A DNA stretch of 64,000 nt from Saccharina japonica. Taxonomy: Eukaryota; Sar; Phaeophyceae; Laminariales; Laminariaceae. A program made the translations under genes and the position numbers. This document shows, in pieces, positions 22,201 through 33,231 of this stretch. Below the pieces are notes generated by a model that was not told the origin of the DNA, ran no database searches, and worked only from the letters and a program-made list of their open reading frames with translations. The stretch spans positions 53,105 to 117,104 of the forward strand of contig MEHQ01003655.1 of NCBI GenBank assembly GCA_008828725.1. Direction: 5' to 3'. Position 1 is the first letter of the stretch. Every line of letters begins with the position of its first letter.

Positions 22201-25200
22201 CTTCGCGCTCCCTTTTAATTGAAGAAAACGAGTGTTCGTATGCCTAGGGACCGGTTTGTTCATCGGTTTGCGCGCAATGTTCCTCAGGATCGAGTTTCGG
22301 GTGAGTTGTAGAGCACATACTGACGCGAGGAATCCGAAGGTACCCCCTCTTAGCATAACTCTTCTAGCGCCATCGCGGGTGCACCTGTCCGACCCCGTCT
22401 CCGATGGTGAGAACGGTGTTTGTCCCCTTGTAGATAGTGTACCTTCTTCAGCCCAATTTCTACGAAGCATCCTCACACAGGAGCAAAACCCACCGAAGTG
22501 GTTCGAATCGGACTTCTTAGCTTGATCAACGCTTGTCGCGCGTGACTTCAACGGCGTAAACGTTGAGCGTCGATGCCGTCGAGAGCCCCATCCTGCTGGT
22601 GTGACACACTTACAGTTATGTCAGGACGTGGGGTTTACGCAAATCTCACTAATTCACGCCGCACCTATCCTTGCATTTTACCCACGGTGGCACCGTTTCA
22701 ATAGGAGCTACCCGAGAACGTGTTCAAGATCTTGGACCCTGACAGCGGCGGCGCCAGCGAGGCCGCCACCAACCATCCCTCATCCGTTCGAGACTTCGTG
22801 TGGGACGGGAATGGGCAGGAGGCGAATTTCAATGTGACGTGCTTGCCCGGTGTTACCCCGGGGGCTGTGGATTGCAGCGTGTGTCTCATCCAGAGTGGCA
22901 GTTCCATGCGGTTGTCCTTTTCCATCGAGGTGGTGGAGGCTGAAGTTTCGCCCTGTTCGTCAGAATGCGGTGATGGGGTGGCGATGGATACGGCCTTGGG
23001 AGAAGTCGAGGGTAGCATTGAGGAGGACGACCCCAGCGAGGCGACCATCTCCGACGCTGAACGTGTGAGTGGAACCCAGGAGATAACGCTAACTTCAACC
23101 TTGCACGCATCGGACAGGTCGTGATGTGTCCCAACTCAATGGCCCAGACAAATCAGGCGGAATGCATTTACGTAGAGATAACGCGCATACTACGTATCAT
23201 CATGTGTAAACGTGTACAGATCGCACCGATCCTTCCAGATCGGAATCCATCGTGTTTGCAAACCCGTACACACGCATGATGACGTGACCATATGATGTAG
23301 GTCACTACTGTGGAAACATGTGCAGATTACTCAAATCCTGTTCGTAAACCAGCCCCGTGGCAACTCGTAGAGATGATGCAGATCCTCGACAACGATTTTG
23401 TGTGGTCTGTAAAAAGATTTGACCGGTCCGACGTATGCACCCTTGAAGGCCCATGGCGTTTAGTCCGCACTTGTGTTATCGACAATTGATAGCCCGACGG
23501 GGGGCGAGAGAAAACGAGGTGGTGTTTTGCGATGTCAATTTCATCGACGCAAGCGTACTAAAATCCGAGACTGCTAAAATGTGTCGCGATATTACGAGGT
23601 GATATCGAGATCGGGCCCCGTCGAGTAATCGCGATACACGATGGGAAGATGTCCCGATAACTCCCTTAACGTATCTGTGCATATAAAAGGCGGACATGTG
23701 CTACTACTGTGCAACGATGTGAGCTATTGAGCATACAGAACATGTCTTACTGTGTGTGTTTGTGGGTAGGTGCTCTACAGCGCGCAGCGTTAATGCTAGA
23801 ACCCGTTCGTGAACGATAACAGCACGTGTGTCGTGTGTTTGAGTACTTGCTCCCCTTCGAGCCGTTTCGAATACGTTTGTATGGTGAACAAATATCGCGA
23901 CTACAGCAAAAGTAGCGGTACGGAAACCTTGGCGCAGTATACACTTGCAACGACGAGTTATCGTGATTGCCGAAATCGATACATGACGTTTAGCGCAACG
24001 TTATGATTTCAATGTTTGTGGGGCGCGATTTGCAACGTAGACTTCTTCATGCGAACTTTGGTCTACAGGAGGTGTGCACATGGTCGCTTAAATATATACA
24101 GGCAGCCTATGTATATGCTGTGTGTATACTGTAAATCTAAAAGTAAATGTATTTCCTTCTATTTAATACTGCTGCTCTCATATTATTAACAGACGGCTTC
24201 GTGGTGGCACTGCTGTACATTGCATACATTACCCAGTTTTGGTCGGCAGAATGCTGACGGCTCTAACAAAAGAAAGATACATTTCGACGCCCCTTACGTG
24301 TCGGCGGCCGTACGTCATGCCAACGCAAACAAGTTGACGAGAGTGATAAAATTTGCTGCTGCGCGAGTGAGGTCCTACGTACTACTATTAATAGTGACAC
24401 AAGATGATATGTCCAAGCCGATGCTCTCGTGCTATGTACCAACAGGAGCCGGATCCAATCGCTGGAGAGGACGTGGCCGGCCCGGGTGTCCCAACAAGAC
24501 CATCCGTGGTGAGCGACCAAGCCTCCCCAACACTGGCGTGCCCAGGCCGTGGATCACTGCGGTTGCTGATGTACCTACCGTACACCGGTGAACAGTGCGC
24601 TATCTGCCGCATAACCGTTACCACAGCCCCCTATATATAAACGTAGGCGACACAACTTCAAACATTCTGACTTTGGGGCGCAGACCTTAATTCGTATCGC
24701 ATGCAAGGCAAACGTCTGTCCAAACCTGCAGTATAATACAACGTGAGCATGAAAAATACCTGGTGTACCAGGTATACGTAAATTTCTTATGTTTCGTGCA
24801 AACATCATGACAAATTATTTTTTAATTCTCGTTTTTATTTGCTGTACGCCGTAGTGCTGCCGTTGTGTAGTCCCTGGTATATTTAGCGTGCGCCCGCCAA
24901 TATGATTGTTATTTTGAGCCGCATCTATCTATAGTTGCCCGTTGTAGTGGATTTGTACATGTGCAGATCATAAGCCCATGTCAGCATCTAGATCTTACGG
25001 GAGGGATGGATTCCTGATGTGTATTATATCAACGATCTAGATCATGTATTGCAGGTGGTATCTGCGTGGTGAGACAGCTGTTGCGCACATGTCTGTCTAG
25101 TAGGATTTGCATGGCGCGGGTCTTCTCGTGCAACACCTCAAAACGGCAGATAAGCATAGGATCTACCGTAGCTATTATTAGGCCGTGATCTGTACGGGTT

Positions 25201-27446
25201 CTGAATATATATGAGAGTGTCATCGGAACGTTGGAATGCCCTCTCAGTCGTTGTGATACTGCCCTACTGAGGACAACGGCGCTCACGGTCTCAGCCGTAT
25301 TGTCTGGAGGACCAATCACTTGCCTGTGGATGGCGCATTTTAATGTTGAGCGTGCACTGCTATTAACTGTAGTTGTAGGCTGAGACCAACTCAGACTGCT
25401 CTCTTCGACGAGGTCTCCAATATTCACGTTTTGTTTTGCTGAAGCGCTTGCTGTGTTATCGTCTTGGGAAACGCAGGTATGTCTGGCACCTCCCTACCTT
25501 CTCGCCAGCCGTGTACATCCGGGAACGAGCGTGCACGAGTCGAAGGAGCATGGCTTCCGATTGACGGTGCAGGACGGCAGCCTACACAGCCCCATCGGCC
25601 CGATAACACTCCAATCCTTCGCTCAGGTTGTCAAGTGCGAAAACAACGGTCACGACTACCTCCTAAAAATAGTGGTGGACTGTCTGCCGTCGGGGGCCAA
25701 GTTTCCGGATAAGCCTCTCTTAATGGACTTTAGGATAGAGGACGCGTGCTCCTCGGACCTCTCGGAAACGGTTCAGGTGTGTTTATGGAATATGCCGGGA
25801 AAACGTCAACCTCCTTGAAAGTCAGGACGGTTAACAGCGTGCTACTTCGTTTTGTTTGGGTGATGCCCCACCAAACCGCAGCCAGCGCAATCAAGTAAGG
25901 CAACAAGAGCTGATTTATGTTGGTGTATGCTTACTACAAAAACAATAACTGGCAGAGTTGTACTGGTTTCAAATATTTACGTGAATCCATACTACGGTAG
26001 GGGGATAGACCCAGAGTAACATTTTTCAGGTTACTCGCATGAGGAGCTCCGTGCCTGGCGCAAACATCGAGTGCGAAAATCATGGCACGATCAAGCCAAT
26101 GGACAACCGCATTGACTCTGCAGGCAGATCATACACAAATACAAAACACACACAAGTATTGGGATTGGGAAATATATTGAATATCTCGTCAGTTGCGTAG
26201 CGCCGTCAGTCCTTGTGCCGAAGCGTGACCCGTCTGTCGCAGGAATAGATTGTTCACACAGGAGTTCCAAGCACAACCGGCCTGGACCCTCCTTGCGCAA
26301 ATGTGGGCGTCAAACATATCTTCTGGAGACATTGAACAATGTAGCACACTGTTAAGCGTGCAAAATGGAGAGGCTGGCGACACCTTGTGGGATGTGCTTC
26401 TTTGTTCAAGGCCTCCACAAGGATCGTTTCACGCCCACATTGAGCAGACGGGGAGGCAGTCCCGGCCACCTGTGAAGTTTTATTTCTAGCAAAGCAAGGG
26501 TAGACGCGATAATGATCGCTCGGTCGGATCACTCGAGTGACATCCTCACTGTACGAAATAGTGCGTTCTTCCATTTCGTAGTCTGGTGTAAGGTTTTTGT
26601 GATGATTTCCCTTGCTCGCTGTTCACATTAACTTACGTGGGGTGTCAATGACAGGTGCTTGTTCGGAAGGGCGAAGCTGGTCGGTGGAGAACGATAAAGT
26701 CCGGAGTGCGCGTGGATCAATGGGGAACGTACCTGCGCGCTGAAGTCAGCCATTTTTGTCGCTTCACGTGGGGAACCAAAATCAACTCCAGCGATCCAGC
26801 CCGCCTGGAGTCTTGTAACAAGAAGGGCGTGATCGAGGCCCAAAACGCAACAGAAGACGAGATTTACTTTGTCCTCGTCCCTGTTTCTTTCGACTCGGAC
26901 AAAACGTCTCGCGTTACGTACACGGGAAACATATCCTTTGGTGTGGCTGGACTATCGTTTGGGGCTGCTGGTGGCTCAAGCTACGAGAGCGCGGTAAAGA
27001 GCCATATGCTACCGGCGGGGTTCATTCCAGACGAAATTTCGGTTCCGGCCGGGGGGAAGGTTCAGTTCTTGCCACCTCCGGGCGCGGCTCAAGGCAAGCT
27101 GCTCGTTGCTACGATCACAGAAGAGTGTCAAGCCGGGCTGTCGGTGAAGGTCATTGTCCTGCACGGAAAGTTAAACACGCCGGAAGGAAAGCGGAGAGTA
27201 ATCCTTCCGATCTGCCTGAAAAGCAAGAGCAGGATAAGCGCGAGGCTTGGGCCCAACGACATCCCCGTCGAGATGGTGATGATAATGGCGGGTATGGGGC
27301 CGAAAACTGCGACTATCACCGAAGCACCATCACCGCCATCGTCTACGGCAAGCGTGGCACCCCCTTCAACAGTATCACCTGTGTTTGTGCCTCCTCGTTC
27401 TGCCCAAAGCCAAGGCAACACCACGCGGGGCTGTCCAATTTCCTAG
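19224..27446 (+). CDS. Multidomain ZU5 protein with 16-residue repeats and PPSY motifs (four exons)
   Basis: Proposed join: <19224-21932, 22705-23064, 25477-25776, 26655-27446. All junctions are phase 0 with GT-AG ends (TTG|GTGAGA, CGT|GTGAGT, CAG|GTGTGT; acceptors ATAG, CGCAG, ACAG). Residues below count from 19,224. Residues 93-284 are twelve 16-residue repeats. Residues 285-835 are low-complexity, Ser/Pro-rich, with PPSY at about 612 and 678. From about 836 across intron 1 to about 978 lies a beta-sandwich-like domain (TCVSPRSVWGECDF...VRDFVWDG...LSFSIEV) similar to domains I associate with bacterial TIR/caspase-type proteins. An acidic linker follows. Residues 1,040-1,170 look like ZU5, with GFRLTVQDGSL, DCLPSGAKF, WRTI and AEVSHFCRF. 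An unassigned domain (about 1,185-1,310) and a Ser/Pro tail end at TGA. The true start is unknown: the frame opens at an AAG|GTG acceptor-like site and the first in-frame ATG is near residue 268. Likely an intracellular scaffold or signalling protein; its function is not established. Confidence 0.7.
19500..20075 (+). repeat. 48-bp coding minisatellite, twelve units
   Basis: Twelve consecutive 16-codon units have the consensus LETLVxGDKxQGTxxH, for example LETLTKGGKAQGESGH and LEALVAGDNTQGTADH. No unit is longer or shorter than 16 codons, and a partial thirteenth (LETFV) follows at 20,076. Units are well diverged, so the array is old but the frame has been kept. Confidence 0.85.
21946..22047 (-). 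mobile_element. LINE B 3' tail in intron 1 of the ZU5 gene
   Basis: On the minus strand it reads GTCCGTCTCGAAAGGGAT..., ...AACTCAAGTAACACACGAGTACG and then about twenty C residues (G run 21,946-21,965 on the plus strand). A second G run lies at 22,038-22,047. It is antisense to the host gene. Confidence 0.6.
23065..25476. other. Intron 2 of the ZU5 gene (2.4 kb)
   Basis: No coding potential or recognised repeat family is seen. A diffuse inverted pair around TGTCGCGATA / AATCGCGATACA (23,580-23,640) could form a hairpin. Otherwise nothing. Confidence 0.5.
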
Positions 27447-28739
27447 GAACCGTCATTCATTGCGTTTATTCCGGCGTCTACGGTTGCGATGGTCTGTCCG
27501 TAAAGAAAATTGTCCGTTCCTGCGGTAAAACGGATGACGAGCGAAACGGTGTTCGTTTACGACGCAAACACATTGATGTAATGTCTGGGTGTTTTTAGTT
27601 TTATATTCTGTAATGTCTATCGGGGGGTCGTGCTAGGGATTGCCACCTCCTGCATCTGTAGTCAGTAGCATATAGTCGCTGCGGGTTCACCTGTTATACG
27701 TACGAGTAGCTATTTATTGTGCACACATTCATGGGTCGAAAGGCAAAAGACAAATAATAGGTACGCTAAGAAGCAATGAAAGCAGGGATCGCAGCTTGGG
27801 ATCTGAGGCCCTAGCGTATGGCCCTCGGTCGAATCCAGAACCAAGCACCGGAGGCTACCAAAGGAAGTCGTAGGCACGCGACCAAAGAAGAAACCGACAT
27901 GGTGATACGACAAAACGAGCTACGCTGAAAAGATGATGCACTGGAGTCAATAATAATTCGATGTGTGGCACAGGAGTAAGTACGTACGCAGCGGGTGTTC
28001 CGTACCTGGCATCGTATGCATTTAGCCTCATGCCAGCAGATTATAAAAAGTCGAGTACATGCTGTACGTATGTGACGAACCTTCTCCATTCAGCGTTTCG
28101 TTGGGGGACCCCTGAACCACCAGTCGGAAGATAAGGGTCGATTAGCGTTGTATTTGTGTTTAGTCTAAGGCCTTGCTTTGATTTTTTTTGTCGGGTGTTA
28201 CGTATCTGTTTTATCGGGGACGAATGATCTCGAGCACGACTTCCGCCCCATGTTCTCCCTCTTCAGCAACAACAGTCAACACCACTGGCCTTCGGTCACA
28301 AGTACGGCATCATCTTTCATGCGCCGAGACTGAAGTTTCAAAGCCCACACACTTCGTCTGACTGGGCACTCGACCGTTTTCGTCTACTACTGCTGTAGAA
28401 CTGGTTCTCGTTGGTCTTGTACGGAATGCGCGCGAATGCTCATCCTACACGCTGTCAGTGTCACATCATTCCGTGTTCATTCAAACGGCCCACAATATAC
28501 CAACGGCATGCTTGACAGCGCTGTCAGTTGTGGCACTCGCCTCAAGCACAAATAAAGTAAGATGGGGTGATACAAACCCTGCGTTTCCCCTGATCGTCTG
28601 GTCAAAATATGGTGTAATAAGTCGCAGCACGTTTGTTCCTGGCCAGCGGCTGGTAACCTTTCGTGAAGCTGACTTCACCTTGACTCGTACAAAAGAGAGA
28701 CGGCAAGATTAGACCGATGGAAGGAGGAAGGTTTGTAAA
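27447..28739. other. Downstream of the ZU5 gene
   Basis: No gene is recognised. Short open frames (for example 28,458-28,712) show no motif. Confidence 0.5.
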
Positions 28740-28905
28740 TGTCCGGTTTTCTGCGGTTAGTCATTTTCGTGTTCTTCTCTTGTCAAGTCTAGTCCTGTGT
28801 TAACGGGCTTGGACTGGACTGACGCATAACTGTGACAGTCAGGAGTTGCCGAATAAAGTTACCAATAAAATCGTGATTCAACAAGCCTACCTGTAAATTC
28901 CACAA
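28740..28905 (+). repeat. Isolated partial copy of the 263-bp satellite
   Basis: It contains GTTCTTCTCTTGTCAAG, TAGTCCTGTGTTAACGGG, GTTGCCGAATAAAG and TACCAATAAAATCG in the order of the satellite unit. It is diverged and separated by 1 kb from the main array. Confidence 0.65.
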
Positions 28906-29904
28906 GTGTACCTTATGGTTTCTAGAATCGATTCAAAAAAGCTGTCTGTCTCTCTGTCTGTCTGTCTGTCTGCCTATCCCATAAGAGTCAGTCTAGGGTC
29001 ACCCACGGACAAATTTCTGTCAAAACTGCCACACCCGTACCGCACGCAACAGGTCGATAGCCCTCGAGGAGGCCATCGTCATGGTCCAAACCATACCTAA
29101 TGGAGTGCCCTGTGTGTGGAGTAATCAGGGTTGGCTGCCAGCGTCCCAAACGGAGTGGCGAGTCGAGCAGCAGCAATCGCTCGCCCGAGGCCAGTGTCTA
29201 ATTTCAAGTGGAACCGGATTTCATCCGTGTACGAGCAGAGTATTTCCAGGCCACAGCTTTCTTCTTCCCGCCCTCCTCCCTCCCTCCCTCCCTCCCTCCC
29301 TGCCCCTCGCCGATAGGACGCAAAGCCGTATGTTCACTTCATACATACTGGAAATGGGTGTGTTGATCAAATTTCAGTATGATGTCGTTTCTTAAAGCTA
29401 AAGGTCTGCACTTTGCCATATTATACGCAACTTTCGATATACTTTCGACGTCTCAAATGATGAATGGTTGAAAAATTACGCCATAGACTACATACATAAT
29501 TTTGACAACTTGAATGGTGAATGGTTGAAAAACTACGTCACGAAACGCATGTGACGAACAGTTTTGCCCGACAGAAGAATGCGAAAAATACGTGCTTGCA
29601 GTGTCGAAACTAAACACTCAAAAATGCAATATGAACACGTAGTAGGAACCTCCTGCAGTCTCGTGTGTATCGATCTCACGGTGTTGCCAATGACTAATTA
29701 TGGCACTCATTTTTCAGTGTGAATTTCATTTTTTGGACATGCTTAAGGAGTTGCTTCTTTACGTTTGTGCGCGGGCTGAATCATGGATTCTGCTCAACTG
29801 ACAGCTCCTTGCTGGGCACAGAGCCACACCGCCCGACATCGTCCCGACCCGTACACACACACTTGTGGAATAAGCACGCCAACCCGCTCCTTGGCCGTGC
29901 AATA
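28906..29904. other. Spacer with TCTG and CCCT microsatellites
   Basis: A CTGT run lies at 28,942-28,972 and a CCTC/CCTT run at 29,268-29,300. The phrase GGTTGAAAAA(T/C)TACG appears twice near 29,467 and 29,524. No gene is recognised. Confidence 0.6.
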
Positions 29905-30633
29905 ACAATACCAAAATCAGGCTCGTCAAAAACATCTAGCACGCATAGACCTGGAAGCTACAGCAACGATCATCGAACTCGTATCGTGGCAGATGTCGAC
30001 CAGTACCGCAAGAGTGACTGGTTAGTCCATTTGGTGCTCTTCGCTTGTCAAGGCCAGCCCTGCGTTGATGGTCTGGGCAGTGTGATAGTGACTGCCGCAT
30101 GACTATGGCAGTTTGCAATGCCCAATACAGGTAACAATATAACCGCGATCAAACAATCCGACCGGTAAATATCAATAGCAGGCTCGTCGAACATGTGGCC
30201 GCACACATAAGCCTGGAGGGTACAGCAACGATACTCGAACTCACATATTTATAGGTCTCGATCAGTACTGCAAGAGTGACTGGGTAGTCCTTTTAGTGTT
30301 CTTCTCTTGTCAAGGCTAGACCTGTGTTGGCGGCCTGGGCAGTGTTACAATGACTGTCGCATACCTATATCAGTTGGCAATTGCCGAATCAAGATACCAA
30401 TACAATCGCGATCCAACAACCCGACCGGTAAGTATGTAAAATAGCTGGCGCATCTGAAACTGGCTGCGCACGTGTAAGCCTGCAGGGTACAGCAACGATA
30501 CTCGAACTCACATATTTATAGGTCCCGCCCAGTACTGCAAGAGTGACTGGTTTGTCATTTTGGTGTTCATCTTATGTCAAGGCGTGTCCTGTGTTGACGG
30601 GTTGGGCAGTATTATATTGAATGCCGCATGACT
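29905..30633 (+). repeat. Satellite array, left block
   Basis: About 2.7 units of the satellite, with CGACCGGTAA landmarks near 30,163 and 30,422. It ends abruptly at 30,633, where unrelated DNA begins; the same unit resumes at 32,550. Confidence 0.8.
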
Positions 30634-32549
30634 TCGAGCTTGTTCCACGGAAAGGCGTAACATTTCACCTTCGGGAAATAACAAACGGAATACACTCTTT
30701 GTTTCAACACTGAAGATATCCACACGACCGCATGGACAAGGGGAATTTTTGTCGTGCGAGTTGTTAATTCGCGAGATATGGACATTGTCGTACTACCTGG
30801 GGAGACGTTATTTCATGTAGGGATAATATTCCTATAGCTAAATCAAGATATTTTGCAATCAGGCCACATGTCGGTCTGTACGTCGACATATTCGACACTA
30901 GACATGTTAGCATGATCGCACTAACAAGAGGAAGACGTCCGTGACTCTCATTTTGATTTGGAAGCCGTGAGGGACTGTTAGAAGAAACGCCTGCCAAAGT
31001 ACTAATGTAATATTATAAGGGTAAGGACACAAAGTATCCCTAGCGAGGTCAGCCTATTGAACGAGTACTCGTTGGTACTGACGTGTGCAGTTTGCTTAGA
31101 GATAGAAGAAGTAGAGCAGCTTTATTCCTTTTCCCACGATGAAGACTGAAAGAGCAGAAGGCTTGGTCACCGTGGACCTGGGCACTCCTGGTTCCCATAT
31201 AAGGTACGCCTTCCGAGGACTACAAATACGATTCCTATACCTGTTACCAGGTATTTACCGACTTTCTCACACCCTTCCATTAGAACCATAACACTAGCCC
31301 ACACTGATGAGCCGTATATGCAGAAATATGATAAATTCATAAAAACCCCGATTCCACGAACTAAAACATGAGTATAAGATGCGGCTCCTCAAAGCCCACT
31401 CCCACATCTTTGAACGGCAAGGCTACGAAGCCGAGCAAGGAACGTCAAAATATAGAAAGGTTGAAACCGAATGTCATGCATGCAGTTCTTGTACAAAAAC
31501 TGCCCCCCGGCTCGAGAGCGGGGGGGGTCGGTAGGACTGATAAGACCGAAAAACTAAATACTATAAAACTCCACGAAACCCGGCCCAAATCATTCAGAAA
31601 ACGTGTCCTGTGCCACAAATGAGTGGCCTGAATACCCCGACCCGCCCCGGCATTGAGCGGGGGGAGGTGGAAGGACGAAATACGCGAGAAGCACCCCCTG
31701 AAATCCGTCCCAGGAAAAACAACCTGAAAGCGGTAGGGGATACTGAGAAGAACAACAGCCCTACCCGAAAACTCTGAAAACGTGATAAGAACAACATGCA
31801 AGGAAATCCCGCCACAACCCTTAGAACAAAACGAGAAAAGAATCGAGCGCAGCGGCGATGCAATTCCAGTGGAAGCGACTGTTCGTCGACTAAGGGTTTG
31901 GTTCCGGCGGGGCGCTCGACCACCTGTCCGGCGAGCTACCCCCACCCGCCGCGAATCCCTCGGCCGCGACCGCCTTCGCCCGTCGTTATGGCCCCCGCTC
32001 CGGCCGCCTCGCCTGTCCCGACCGTACCCATTCCGTCCGACCGCGAGTGCACCGAGCATGAAGGGAATCCTCGTTTAGGGCTCCCGATGCCCGCTGGCGT
32101 ACTGTCCGTCACCGAGACCAACTTGGAGGCCCCATCCTTCTAGCAGTACATACCACTAGAACAATGTATGGAGCAATTTTGGCACCTTAGGGGAATATTT
32201 ACCCTTCCAGGAAATTGTTTTTTCGCTTTGTTTTTTTTAGAGTTGAAACACGACATTTGGTAAGGTTGTGCCCAACAAAAATACGTAACAACTGACGGCT
32301 AGACTATTTTGCAAAAAAACAAAACAGGTACATCAGGAATTGTCAGAGTTTCCGAAAAACTCAGAACAAAATTGAAAAGTGTACCTATAAAGAACGAAAA
32401 ACGTTTTTTTTTTTCAAAACTGTCCAGCCGTGAGTTTCGTCGTAGTGATGTGAAGCACAACCCTGCCAAGTTTCGTTTTCCAACTCTCAAAGACCAAAGC
32501 GCTAAGTTGCGAGGCCGTAAAGCTCTGGCTGTCGCTGGAACCGGCTCGT
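30634..32549. mobile_element. 1.9-kb insertion splitting a satellite unit, carrying an LTR
   Basis: The satellite is interrupted within GCCGCATGACT and resumes with ATGACTGTTGGGAATTGCC, leaving ATGACT directly repeated at 30,628-30,633 and 32,550-32,555. The inserted DNA starts CGAGCTTGTTCCA and ends with the complement of CGAGCCGGTTCCA, weak inverted termini. It contains an LTR (31,006-31,293) with adjoining element sequence and a GC-rich part (31,500-32,130) without a credible protein. Confidence 0.55.
31006..31293 (-). repeat. LTR, family 1, copy 3 (best preserved)
   Basis: On the minus strand it runs from TGTTATGG to TAATATTACA, 288 bp, with TG...CA ends. It contains the TACCTGGTAACAGGTATAGG block and AATAAAGCTGCTCTACTTC. 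Sequence just upstream on the minus strand (31,294-31,440) matches 2,758-2,910, the internal side of the family 2 element, so this is probably a 3' LTR with some internal DNA. Confidence 0.6.
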
Positions 32550-33231
32550 ATGACTGTTGGGAATTGCCGACTGGAGATACCAATAAAGTGGCGATCCAAC
32601 AATCCGAACGGTGAATATCAATACCTAGATCGTCAAACATATGCGTGCACACATGAGCCTGGAGGGTATAGCAGCGATCCTCGACCTCACATATTTCCAG
32701 GTATCGACCTTTACTGCAAGTGATTGGCTAGTCCATTTGTGTTCTTCTCTTGTCAAGGTTATAGTCCTGTATTGGAGAGCTGGGCAGTGTAATAATGAAT
32801 GCCGTATGACTATGTCGATTGGGAATTGCCGACGAAAGGTACCAATAAAGTGGCGATCCAATAACCCGGCCGGTAAATATGCATATCTAGCTCGCCGAAC
32901 ATCTGGCTGCACACTCAAGTCTGGAGGGTACAGCAACGATGCTCGAACTTGCATATATATATATAGGTTTCGACCAGTACTGCAAGAGTGCCTGAATAGT
33001 CCTTTTGGTGTTTGTCTCTTGTCAAGGCTTAGCCTATGCTGATGGTCTGAACATATCAATGCTCCCTGCGCGTGACTATGGCAGTTGGCAATTGCCGAAG
33101 GAAGATCCTAATAAAAAAAAAGCGGTCCAACAATCCGACCGGTAAATATCAATATCTAGCTAGTCGAACATATGGTTGCACACTTAAGTCTGGAGGGTAC
33201 AGCAACGATGCTGGAACTCGCATATGTATAG
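32550..33231 (+). repeat. Satellite array, second block
   Basis: About 2.6 units, with landmarks CGAACGGTGAA (32,605), CGGCCGGTAAA (32,865) and CGACCGGTAAA (33,136). It is cut after GCATATGTATAG. Confidence 0.8.

Noticed and set aside
31445..32143. Pro/Arg/Ala-rich open frames in the satellite insertion
   Set aside because: GC-rich composition opens several frames at once; no recognisable domain.
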